Positions 11,063 through 20,978 of a DNA stretch of 64,000 nucleotides are shown piece after piece. The notes under the pieces are model-generated. The model was not told the origin of the DNA. It made no database searches and worked only from the letters and a program-made list of their open reading frames with translations. The DNA lies in contig JAPZLL010000005.1 in assembly GCA_036250225.1 (NCBI GenBank), positions 744,001 to 808,000 of the forward strand, given 5' to 3'. Numbering within the stretch: the stretch's first letter is position 1; the number at the start of each line of letters is the position of its first letter. Both the position numbers and the translations under genes were made by a program. This DNA comes from Cercophora sp. LCS_1 (taxonomy: Eukaryota; Ascomycota; Sordariomycetes; Sordariales; Lasiosphaeriaceae).

Positions 11063-12655
11063 TCACGAGATTGGCGCACCGGCGAGGCTGAAAATAGCGG
11101 GCCGGAGACTCTTGATGACACCATCGGCGTCATACTTCTCTGCGACGGCCGCCAGCTTCTCCAGATTCTTCGCACCGTAGCCAGCCATGACGTCTTGCCA
11201 CTCGCCAGCATAGTTCAAGTACCGGTAGTTCACATCGCGCTTGGCCCCCTTTGAAAAAGCCACCGACTTCTCCACAATATTCCTGGCAACCTGGTCGACA
11301 CGCGCATCAACCGTCTCGTCATCCCATGTGAACCATGTGTTGAGAAGAAGCAACGGCCCGTCCTCAGGTTCCAATCCAAGCGGGTTGCCGCCCTTCTTGG
11401 CCGAAGCCTCAAGCTGCTGCTTGCTGATGACCTGAAACACGCAGATGGACATGAGGCCGGGGATATCCGCGAGCTTGGCAAACTCTTCGTAGCACGTGTC
11501 CTTGGTATACTGCATGACTTCGAGGTCGAGCTTGTATGTCGCGGTGCTCCGTTTACGGCGGCGCAGGTCCGTGTCGCCGTAGCTCATCTCGGTGATGAGG
11601 TTGTTGACGGTGCGCACCTTTGTCGTATCCTGGAAGGCCGGGACAGCCAGAAACTCCTTCAGGACTTCGGGGGCTTTGTCTGCCTCGGGCTTGGCGTGGG
11701 TCAAGATGGTAAGACCAAGTTTGTGGCCGTCGACCTGGGCCAAGGTCAAAATGTGGGCTCCATCCGGGTCTGACGCAACGCCCTTGGTGCCAAAGTTGTA
11801 GGATGCCTCAACCAAGGCCGGGATCTCGGGTTCGGCGGAAAGACGCAGACCGCCCCAGATCTCACCCTTGGGAAGGGGGAATGCCTCGAGGGTGAACTTG
11901 GTGACGATGCCGAAGTTGGTTGCGGCGCCGCATAGGGCCCAGAAAAGGTCGGGATGGGAATCCTTGGTGACCTGGAGGATCTTTCCGTTGGCATCGACAA
12001 ACTCGTACTCGACTACCGTGTTGCATGTCCAGCCCTTGGTTGCGGCGAAGAAAGAGATGCCGCCGCCGGAAATGAGACCACCTACGCCCACCGAGGGGTA
12101 TCGACCACCGGCGACGCCAATGTCCTCTTTTTCCAGCGTCTCAAACACAGTGGACCAGTTGTTGCCCGGGCCGAGGCTCACCGTCTTCCGGTCGGCCGAG
12201 ACGGTGATTTCATTGAGCTTCTCGAGGGACACGGAGATGCCGTCTTGGACATTGGAAGCCGCCATGCCGTGGCCACCACTCTTAAAAGCAAATGGGCATT
12301 CTGTTTGCTTGGCGAGTCGTATCAAGACGGCCACTTCGTTTGCGTCTGCGGGCTTGAAGGCACAAAGTGGGAAAACGGCTTGTTGCTGCTTGGACCAATA
12401 TGTCTTGATGAAGTCGTCGTAAACAGTCGTGTTTCGAATCAACAGTTGCTCGGGGTAGCTTGCCGCAAGGTCTGAACACTTGAGCAGTCAACTGTCAGCA
12501 GGTCTTGGCCACTTGGAAGGTCTAGAAGAGGCACGAACAGCTGCTGCGCATCCTTTTGTCGCGGAGTCTTGAATTGGGATTTGCTGGTTGGCGTCGATTG
12601 CTGCCGCCCCAATCGAGCACCCAAGAAGCAGCTGGGAGCTGTGCGTGAGCTTCAT
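11063..12655 (-). CDS. Secreted BBE-like FAD-dependent oxidoreductase
   Basis: Two exons, 12655-12539 and 12478-11063, with a 60-nt intron (donor GTTCGT), give 510 aa. Signal peptide MKLTHSSQLLLGCSIGAAAI; the usual secreted-oxidase CSDL segment follows the intron. The FAD_binding_4 (PCMH) domain is clear: CAFKPADANEVAVLI, FKSGGHGMAASN with the flavin-linking His at about 109, GPGNNWSTVF, and GGRYPSVGVGGLISGGGISF. The BBE C-terminal motif NYRYLNYAGEWQDVMAGYG is present. At the place where bicovalent berberine-bridge enzymes carry a second flavin-linked cysteine, this protein has RYPSVG, so single His linkage is predicted. Such enzymes oxidise alcohols, carbohydrates or alkaloid-type substrates and release hydrogen peroxide; the substrate here is unknown. 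It is divergent from the HET gene, and no biosynthetic cluster is visible. Confidence 0.88.
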
Positions 12656-13138
12656 GTTGTGAAAGTGTCGTGGGGAACCTGTGCGGGGGGCAAACAGGAT
12701 CCAGGAGGGTGAATGCTCACTCATAAATACTCGCGGGTTGGGACGACATCTCAGCTTCCGCGGGTGCAAGCTGCTGGTCGATACGGCGCATTGCGACCCT
12801 CCCTCGGACTTCGAGCCATCCGTCGTGCTGGGACGGAGTCTTGTGTCACCCCCAATCGGAGCTTTGGTGAGTACGGGCGGACGGGGATCACACTCTACGA
12901 GATGCCCAGAATCGCTCGAATCACGCGCGCGGGAGGGCCGTTTTCCAGGGGCCAACGTTTCGCGGCTTGCTGACATGCATCTCGCTTGGATCCTCGTCCA
13001 CCTGCTTGGTCCCTTTGTCCCCAGCATCATTGGATCAACAAGCACCAGACGAGGTTTAGTCTCCGACCTTGAGAAAAAATTGAGCAGTCTCCTGGCGTCA
13101 GCTGCACTCAGAGGAAGACGATTGCATAAGAATGAAGG
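12656..13138. promoter_or_regulatory. Divergent promoter of FAD oxidase and HET gene
   Basis: 483 bp separate the two start codons. A TATA-like TATTTATGA (minus strand, near 12722-12730) lies about 70 bases upstream of the oxidase ATG, a plausible core promoter. No clear TATA box is seen for the HET gene. An open plus-strand frame across this interval overlaps the HET start in another frame and is not treated as a gene. Confidence 0.4.
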
Positions 13139-15373
13139 ATGGGCGGGGTTCTCTCCACAGTCGTCGCTGCCATTGTCGGCCGCCTTTGCCGCCAAACCCC
13201 GCGCTTCACGTACCACCACCCGCTTGACGACGCGTCGATTCGCCTTCTCCGGTTTCAACAACCCAGGTGGTACACCTTTCGGCTCACAAGGCCCACGCTT
13301 TCAATCGGTGCATGCAGCATCGATTCCCTTCCGAAATATGTCGCCTTGTCGTACACATGGGGCCCTCCGCGAAAAGACGCGACTGGCTACAGTCCGGGCG
13401 ACACAGCTCCTGTGCTGATTGACGGACGCGCCTTTCCAGTATCGAGAAATCTCAATGACGCGCTCGATACGCTGTACTGGGCCTGGGATTTCAACGATGA
13501 TGTGCAACATCTCTGGATCGATGCCATCTGCATCAACCAAGATGACGAGACGGAAAGAGCAACCCAGGTCAGCATCATGGACCGCATCTACAAACGCGCA
13601 AGCTCGACATGCGTCTGGCTTGGGAAGAATGACTCTTCGTGGGAAGCAAGACGTCTCATTCGAAGGATTACCAATGTCCCGGCGGAAGAGTTTGCGCCAT
13701 ACCACCATCAATGTCCTCCGCCGGACTCATTTTGGCATTCCAGGCAGCTGCCCTGTCCAGACGATGAGGCAGGATGGGCTCCAATCCGGCGATTTTTCAA
13801 CAATCGCTGGTTTGGCAGAGCTTGGGTCATCCAAGAGGTGATGTTATCCAGGAACATTTACGTTTTCTGGGGATCCTTTTGGATGAGATGGGACGACCTC
13901 GGTCATCTGGCCCTTGCAGCACGCGTCGCCAGGCTTGGGGAGCTTGATGTCCTCCCAGCGCTAATGCAGAGGCTATCTGGTGTTGAGGTGGAATCAGAGT
14001 CTGAGACACAGGATTGGGCTGTGCACGACCCGGTCGTCAACACTTTTCACCTTTGGCTACACAGACATCAATACCAGCAGAGGATGGAAGATGCTGGCAA
14101 GTCTGCGGACTCAATGGCGCAGGAAATGCGAGCTATTACTGGTGGTGCCTCCAACTCTCCGATCTGCTGGCTGGTGTATTTCTGCCTTACGCATCGATGG
14201 GCAGAGGCCAGCGATCCGCGTGACAAGGTCTTTGGCCTCCTGGGACTTGTAACGCATCTCGTCGACGAAGACTCGGATCGCCTGCCAATCACACCCACCT
14301 ACTCGGCCGACTTCACTCACACCCAACTTTACACGCAGGCCATGGAGCGTCTCGTTCAGGAGACGGGCAGCTTGGCCGTACTCGTGGCTATCAACGATCC
14401 TCCGTCACTTCGACATCCCTCTCTACCATCCTGGGTACCGGATTTATCACGACTGCATGGGTTGGATCTGATGTGGTCCATCAGGCCACGCTTTCAAGCA
14501 AACGGAAGCCATCATTCTCTCTCCTCGGATGCTCTAGAGTCGGGAGGATCCCGCGAAACAGATGGCACACCAGCTATGGAGTGCGTGGGGATCGAAGGCA
14601 AATGTCTCCACGCCAAAGGAACTGTGATCACGACTGTCGGCTCGCTTGGCCCTTCGGCGTCAGATTTCTTCGGACCAAGCTGGTATAGCTGGGCAGATCA
14701 ACTTGTACAGCTCGACCCTGTGTACTCTGCCACGAAAGAGTCTCGGGTAGAAGCTTTCTGGCGAACCATTCTCATGAACTCGGTGGCCAAGAAATACCCA
14801 GCGGCATGGTCGACGAAGTCTAGCAATACCGATACGCCCCATCCTTTCCGTGCATACATCCTCCAAAGCATGTCGAGATCGTTCCCGGGCCAGGGCTCTG
14901 ACACGTCAGAGAACGGAAAGGATGGTTTCAGGAGAGGAACGGAAACCCTCAACAGACTGGCTGAATCAGACTTCTCAGGTTGCATGCCCACATTCAACAG
15001 TCTTGTGGAATTTGTCTCACAGGTCACCGGATCGTCGATGGAAGATGCCAAAACTGTACCCGAAGAAAATGTCGCCGCAGCATTGATCGCCATCATTGAC
15101 AGAGCAGCAGACTTTGTGATGGGCATGGATGGAAGCATGGTCAATCGCCGTATCGTCTTCTCAACGGACGGGTATATTGCCAATGTTCCACTGTGGACAG
15201 AAGAGCGTGACAAGATTTGCATTTTCCAATCCTGTCCATGTCCTCTCGTCTTGCGCTCCCACGATGGGGAACCGGGGTGTTATACGCTCGTTGGCTCGGC
15301 TTACGTGCACGGCATCATGTTTGGCGAGGCGATCGATGATACGACACGGTGGGATATCATGTCTGTCATCTAA
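13139..15373 (+). CDS. HET-domain protein (heterokaryon incompatibility type)
   Basis: A single exon encodes 744 aa. The HET domain covers about residues 66-240: KYVALSYTWGPP, then NLNDALDTL, LWIDAICINQDD, RIYKRASSTCVWLG, and RFFNNRWFGRAWVIQEV. The long C-terminal region has the usual HET-family features RWAEASDPRDKVFGLLGLV and PSWVPDLS, and ends with the conserved RRIVFSTDGYIANVP and LVLRSHDGEPGCYTLVGSAYVHG. HET proteins act in non-self recognition and regulated cell death when incompatible hyphae fuse. No NACHT, WD or prion-like segment is fused here. A second, broken HET gene follows 210 bp downstream on the same strand, so this looks like a small HET cluster. The reading frame is intact from ATG to stop. 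Confidence 0.92.
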   Translation: MGGVLSTVVAAIVGRLCRQTPRFTYHHPLDDASIRLLRFQQPRWYTFRLTRPTLSIGACSIDSLPKYVALSYTWGPPRKDATGYSPGDTAPVLIDGRAFPVSRNLNDALDTLYWAWDFNDDVQHLWIDAICINQDDETERATQVSIMDRIYKRASSTCVWLGKNDSSWEARRLIRRITNVPAEEFAPYHHQCPPPDSFWHSRQLPCPDDEAGWAPIRRFFNNRWFGRAWVIQEVMLSRNIYVFWGSFWMRWDDLGHLALAARVARLGELDVLPALMQRLSGVEVESESETQDWAVHDPVVNTFHLWLHRHQYQQRMEDAGKSADSMAQEMRAITGGASNSPICWLVYFCLTHRWAEASDPRDKVFGLLGLVTHLVDEDSDRLPITPTYSADFTHTQLYTQAMERLVQETGSLAVLVAINDPPSLRHPSLPSWVPDLSRLHGLDLMWSIRPRFQANGSHHSLSSDALESGGSRETDGTPAMECVGIEGKCLHAKGTVITTVGSLGPSASDFFGPSWYSWADQLVQLDPVYSATKESRVEAFWRTILMNSVAKKYPAAWSTKSSNTDTPHPFRAYILQSMSRSFPGQGSDTSENGKDGFRRGTETLNRLAESDFSGCMPTFNSLVEFVSQVTGSSMEDAKTVPEENVAAALIAIIDRAADFVMGMDGSMVNRRIVFSTDGYIANVPLWTEERDKICIFQSCPCPLVLRSHDGEPGCYTLVGSAYVHGIMFGEAIDDTTRWDIMSVI

Positions 15374-15583
15374 GATCGACAGCTGTTTTTTCTCCGGGGC
15401 GAGAGAGGTCCCAAAGCACGGGATGCGGGACGTGACTTTGCAAATGAGGAGAAAGAGAGGAGGGGTTTGCGTCTCAGGCTCTCCGGTTTCTACCCAACCA
15501 TCAGCCGACAACCTGGAATCACGCGAGAAGTCTACAAAGTCGCAACGAACGCAGTCGACCCGAACTTGGACCAGGCAACGAGT

Positions 15584-16500
15584 ATGGATCATCTTCCAAT
15601 CCCGGATCACTGCAAGAAGCGGCAAATGGCCGTTCCTCGTCTTAACGCGGTCCACTACGACCGGAAGGGTCTCTATGGGTTCCTTGGCCGCCTCGGATAC
15701 AAGCCACCGGAGCTTCTTGCCATGCTCAATAACGGAAACAAGCGCCGCACCGCTGAGAGTATCTTGCAGGAATGGGCTATACCTTGGCACCTTGGATGAA
15801 TTTTCGGATGTACTAGGCATCCCAATTGACCTCGATCGCTTTGTTGATATCGGCGATCAAGGAGGCAGGACGTTGACCTCCCGGCATTGGCCTGAGTTCT
15901 CTGCCCAAATTGCAAGCAAGGAGTCGCCATTCACCGAGGAGCAGCACGGAAGACTAGAGGCGGCACTGAACTATGTCGTCGAAGTTCTCACTTGGTTTAT
16001 CGGTAGCTTCGACCAGTGGTACACTCACCTGACCCCGTCTGTGTTCTTCTCCATCTTCATTCTCACTGAGTCTCTCTACGAAGCTCTTCGATTGCCCCCG
16101 GGACGCAACACACACAACTCGACTGCATACATGTCGCCGTCTCCGGGTAAGTTCTTTCCCCGCGATTGAGTTACAAGCTTCTCGCGAGAGAGTATCGGTC
16201 GGCGTGGTGGATGCGCAGAATCGGGACTACATAGCTATCAGCCATGTCTGGTGAGTAATCCTTTCCGGGTCGAGAAGCGATGACGTTCGCTGAACCTAAT
16301 CTAGGGCCCAGGGCCTTGGGAATCCCGACGGGAATTCCATGCCTTCATGCCAGCTACGAAGGCTGTTTGACCTGGCGAGTCGGATCTGGAACAAGCAGGA
16401 CCCCCCGGTTGTGTGGATCGACACGTTGTGTGTCCCAGTCCACAGTCAGCCGCATCAGAAGATGTCAATTTCGCGTCTTCGTGAAGCTCCACAGCAGGAA
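15584..16500 (+). pseudogene. Broken second HET gene
   Basis: A different HET subfamily from its upstream neighbour. It starts MDHLPIPD at 15584 and runs to ESILQEW near 15775, then continues one frame over (LYLGTLDEFSDVLGIPIDLDRF, about 15776-16146). After a GTAAGT donor at 16147 comes DYIAISHVW. A clean 54-nt intron (16251-16304) joins VW to AQGLGNPDGNSMPSCQLRRLFDLA, then VVWIDTLCVPV, the conserved HET core. After KMSISRLRE near 16480 the family sequence is lost. There is at least one frameshift, and the rest of the gene is missing. Splice sites are still good, which suggests recent decay. Confidence 0.7.
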
Positions 16501-17206
16501 TGGAGTCTAATGTGGTTACCGGCTACCTTAGTCTGCAAAAATATGCCGACATAACTGTCCTTTTCCCTCTCAGACAAGGAGTCAAAACGACTTCTCCGAT
16601 CTCTCGGTCAAGTCATGTAACCTAGACCCGGCTGTGCTCGATTTTGAATTTGCCTTGGTTCGGGACCCGTACATGATGATGGGGACTGGTTGACATCGGG
16701 TTTGCTGTGTTCTTGGGGATTCTTTCCTTGGGAGTGAGCTCGTTTCGAACTTGGATTACTTGGAAGCACCCTGTTTGGGATGGGAGCCAGGTTTGACCAT
16801 TCTGGATTGCATGAGACAAGATTTTGATCGTCTAATGTCGTCAGTCTGTCGACCAACTTTTCTCACCCCTTCGTCATCATCTGTCCTTCAAACTGATCTT
16901 CATGGGAATCTTCTGTAGATGTACTAGCCTTGATATACAACAGTATTCCCATATTCAAGACGTACCATCACAATATCGGCATATCCAAGACAAAACTAAT
17001 TATCCTCGGGCCTGACGTACCTTTTCCGCCGGATGAACCAAAACCTGCTGATGAGAGATTGCCTCTGGTTGTCGCTGGATTCAGGGACGGCGCCGAGCAT
17101 TTGAGAACGCCGTCAAGATCATGCGGTTGCGTATCCTTGAGCTGAAGGAGGAGCAAGCCAATTGGACAAATTAGGTGCCAAGGCGACGGACACACACTGA
17201 AACAAA
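16501..17206. other. Intergenic with a short coding-like remnant
   Basis: Mostly featureless. At about 17090-17175 the plus strand reads FENAVKIMRLRILELKEEQ followed by ANWTN and a stop. This helix-like, charged sequence looks protein-coding, and it is preceded in another frame by DERLPLVVAGFRDGAEHLR (about 17055-17110). It may be the tail of a decayed gene, but I cannot assign a family or a start. Confidence 0.3.
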
Positions 17207-17889
17207 ATGGACGAGTTCGACAAGCAGTTCGACAAGGTGTATGCAGCTCTTGTGGATGGCGTGCCCACGTCGGAGCCCTTGGTGGACGGGAGGCCAAAGG
17301 ACGAGGTGTTCGCATCCGACTTTTTGCGGGAGAACCCATTTCTCAAAGAAAACAACAACCGCCCTCTGGCCCACATACGCTTCTTCTATCAGGCAAAGGA
17401 AAACGCCGTAACACGGCTGCGCTTCGGCAGGGATGATTACCGCCCACACCAGGCCCGCGCCGAGTGGCACAAGGATGACTGGGTCGAGATGCGGTACGAG
17501 CGGGACACGCATGAGCGGGACTATCCTGTCGGAGAGCACAATCGCGTGTGGTACTCGATTGACAAGACCAAGTGGAAAAACGGCAGCGAAGACATCAAGA
17601 TCGAGTACGTGAACAAGAGCCACGTTGCTGGGGCCAAGGATGCCATGCAGTTGGTCCGGGAAAGCGAACCACCGGAGAGTAAGTCAACATCCCCCGGCAT
17701 GTGCATCCACTGGTTGACCGAGGGGGGCACTTCTCATCAGAGCCCCCATCGCCTTTGAAGCGCCTATCTCTCGAGAGCATCCACTTGGCAAACCCGCTGA
17801 AGGATCCGCTTGCCTACCCGCTCCCCTGCGACACATGGGAGCGCCCACTGCTCCCCAATTCTGTGCCCGCGCCATCGAAGTCTATCTAG
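17207..17889 (+). CDS. Hypothetical charged protein, model uncertain
   Basis: Exon 1, 17207-17678, encodes a soluble, charged region (MDEFDKQFDKVYAALVDG, HIRFFYQAKENAVTRLRFG, WVEMRYERDTHERDY). A GTAAGT donor at 17679 and a CATCAG acceptor ending 17740 give a 62-nt intron and a second exon to the TAG at 17887, total about 206 aa. A coding-like stretch in another frame (SSDEERDETIKYIRKQSS, ending TAA at 18053-18055) overlaps the end of exon 2 and continues past it. Either a single-base frameshift has split the C-terminus or another intron is missed. No signal peptide, TM or known domain. I do not recognise the family. It lies in the HET neighbourhood. Confidence 0.45.
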
Positions 17890-20800
17890 CGACGAGGAGC
17901 GTGACGAGACAATCAAGTACATCCGGAAACAGTCCAGCATTGCTCCTTCAAAAGAACTTCCCCAACTCGAGAAGTTAGACGCTCTCCGCGAGTTGTCAGT
18001 ACTCACAAAGAGAGCCCCGAGAGGGAAGGATCGGGGAGAACGTTTCGTGTCATAAAAACCAAGGATACTCAGGGGCAGCAACCATATACGCACCGAGACA
18101 ACAAGCAACAAAAGTCCCCAGGTACGTGATACAGTCGACATTTCACCCAGAAGACTAACGCAGGTTGGAGAACTCAGCCCTGAAATATGATCTCGAGTGA
18201 GGGCTAGGAACTACCTAGACGTATCAGAGAACGGTGTTCTATCGAGGTGACGGGTTGGAAGAGTCAGCCAACTCATAGTTGAAAGAAATCGGCATCTCCG
18301 TCTCCATCTTCACCAAAATTCATCTCGCGTTTTTTTTTCTCCCTTTCAGTCCATGCACTTCGTATCTCTCGCCACCCCAGCAAGCCATTGCGGCGCAACA
18401 ACACAGCTCTCGTCTGCTTTGTTTGGCGATACTAAGCGACAGCGGCGTAGAAACAACATTGAAAACCCACCAGGGAACGGTAACCGGGCCCGGCCGCTTC
18501 CCTGCCCGATTGAGTGAGGATGAACCCGGTCATCAAGGGGCCTACCGGGTGGGTAAGCACGGGACCGTGCCGCATCTGATAGATTAAATCCCCCTCCTCC
18601 TCCTCCTTGAACAATGCGAGCCCTGTCAACCTGTCAACAGCTGTCAAAACCTCGGGAGGATGCGGCACTGCAAAAATCCTGTTCCTGTTCGGACGGGTTT
18701 GTCCAATGTACGTTGTTTATCCCCAGGTAACCGATCATGTGTGGCTCATGCCGCAGCGATTTAGATTGGAATTGTGGCTAATGTCAGCAAGTCTCGGTGA
18801 GGGCGTTGGCGCGGTGTGCTTACCGGCTGCGAGGTTGGCCGATGGTGCCAACTGTGTGTGTTTGCTCTGGGAAGGTCACTTGGTGATTTGACTCAGCGAC
18901 AGAAGACAACACAGAACTAAAGGAACTGAGGTCCTTGGGTTGAGTTCCATGAATGAGGCCCGTGGGTTTTGCGTGCCTCTCTCGCTGCTACGCCGCGGAA
19001 GTGCAGACGAACAATGACTTGCATGTCAGGGGGCTACCTCCGAGATCCGGAGACTGAGGCGATTCTGTGTCTCGATCTTGAACCCCCAAAAGAAACCGGG
19101 GAAATATCTATCAAGTATCAATGTGCATCTTGATGAACAAAACAATATCGAGCAATATCCATCGTCGATCATCGCCTCCGACATCACGGAAGCGAATATT
19201 GTCGAATATAGTTCACCACGGTCGTGACGCGGGACAAAGCGCTGGTAGCGAACGCAGGACCCCTGTGCAAAGCCGACGTCGATCCCGGTTGAGAAACACC
19301 AGATGCATTGCACATTCACCGAACGCGTCAGCCACAGTCTTTCCCTTTTTTTTTCCAATTTCCTCGAGTCTTACGGGACAATACGAATCACTTGTCTCGA
19401 GCCTGGAAACCGGCCCAGGGACTGGCAGCCTACTGGTCGTGCTGCAACGTCATAAGGGTGCAATACTCAACTGCCGGGGTTGTGTGATGGGACGGCATCT
19501 CGCTTCAGCATCCCACCGCCGCAACGCCGGCGCAAGGAAAGCCTTGCTACGGAATCCCTCGCAGGCATTTGTTCAGAACCGCGCCTCAAAGACCCCTTTT
19601 TCTTCCTCTTCCCCAGATGGAGACGCTGTGCCGCTTCCCGAGACCAGACGAGACGGAGCCCATCGTGCCCGGGTCGGGTCTGGTTCAAACCATCGGAAAT
19701 GTCGAATTTCATGCGTTTCGAGTCTTCTTGCGCGGGCCATCCCGTGCTGTGCCCGGGTTCGAACCAAGAATCTTGACACCTAAAATAGACATCTCTCTCC
19801 AAACATTCCCGCCGACGGCAAGTAGAGAGCGATTCTTGAAAGTTCACGGGTCAGCTCTCGATTGACGCACGAGTCTGTCCCAGATCGGAAGTTGCAGAGA
19901 ACTATCGGCTTACCCGGGGTCAGACTCGATACGGGGAAGCGACGAGGAAATGGGGGCCTTCCCGCGCGCCACAGGCCACATTTTCCCGGGTATGCTCGGA
20001 CTACGCTCAGCCCTGTGTGTCCCGTCGGCCGCCCATCGGACGACTCGGCATGGCTGGCTAATAGCTGTGAGTGGCCACCGGTAAGAATAGTGTGTAACGA
20101 GAGCGGGAGAGGAATCGCGCCAAGCTGTGCTTCAAGCCACTGGGTTCGCTACCCAGCTTATCCTCGTTCCTCCCTTTCCTTTCCCCCACAAAAACCGCCC
20201 CTTTTCCTTTTCCTTTTTCTTTTTGCTGCCTAGGGCTGAGGGCGAAAAACGTCCACCTTGGCTTTTTCAGGTCCTCGACTCTGTCGACCCAAAGGAATAC
20301 GAATGTAACACTCTCTGACACACACCCATGAGAACAACAGGATCAATGGGAATCGAGCTTGGTCCTCTTCTCCTCAGTGAGTTCACAGAGGCTGAAGCGG
20401 CGCTGTTGCTCTCGTCCCTGTCCCGTCGTCCTATCCGAGTCACATGGAAAAGGGGTGGTGCGTTGCATGACCGTTGAACCCGTCAACGTCACATCACCAC
20501 GTTCCCGCCGGTCGCCACCCCGTGGGCCCCTGAGCTTGCGATCCTCGACTAAGCCCGACTGTGGGAGGTCCTGGTGTTCCTTCTTCTCCACAACTCGTCT
20601 TCCGCGGAATGGTTTGTTTTCCCTATGTTGTCAATGCGGTAGCATCGATGGCGCAAGCCACCACGTGGTGGGCTCAGTGTGACGAGTCCTCGCCAGGATC
20701 ATGGCTTGACGGTTTCGTATTGGGCGAGGGCATCACCATGCGTGGCGTGTCGACCCTTTCATCAAACTCTGGGGTGTGTCGTCAGCCTAGTGTGGTGGTA

Positions 20801-20978
20801 TCCTGTTGCAATGGAGCACCATCTCCTGCTATAGTATTCAAGTGGATATAATGTCGAGACACTCACCATTTGTCCCTCCCTTTCTTTCACCACCACCACC
20901 ACCATCATCATCACTGTCATCGGGGTGAGCCCTTCGCTTCCAACACGGTCTTTACACCAAAACAGGAGCTTCACCACC
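17890..20978. other. Long gene-poor stretch upstream of laccase
   Basis: About 3 kb with no supported gene beyond the coding-like tail up to 18055 noted with the preceding gene. Open frames are short and overlap on both strands. There are T-rich tracts at 18330 and 20190-20230, and a CAC/CAT repeat at 20888-20910 just upstream of the laccase. A TATA-like GGATATAATG occurs near 20845, about 130 bases before the laccase start. I see no RNA gene. Confidence 0.45.

Noticed and set aside
12681..13418. 245-codon plus-strand frame across the divergent promoter
   Set aside because: Overlaps the real HET start in another frame and lacks any domain.
19745..19775. T-arm-like GGTTCGAACC near 19755
   Set aside because: No matching A box or cloverleaf stems on either strand, so not a tRNA.
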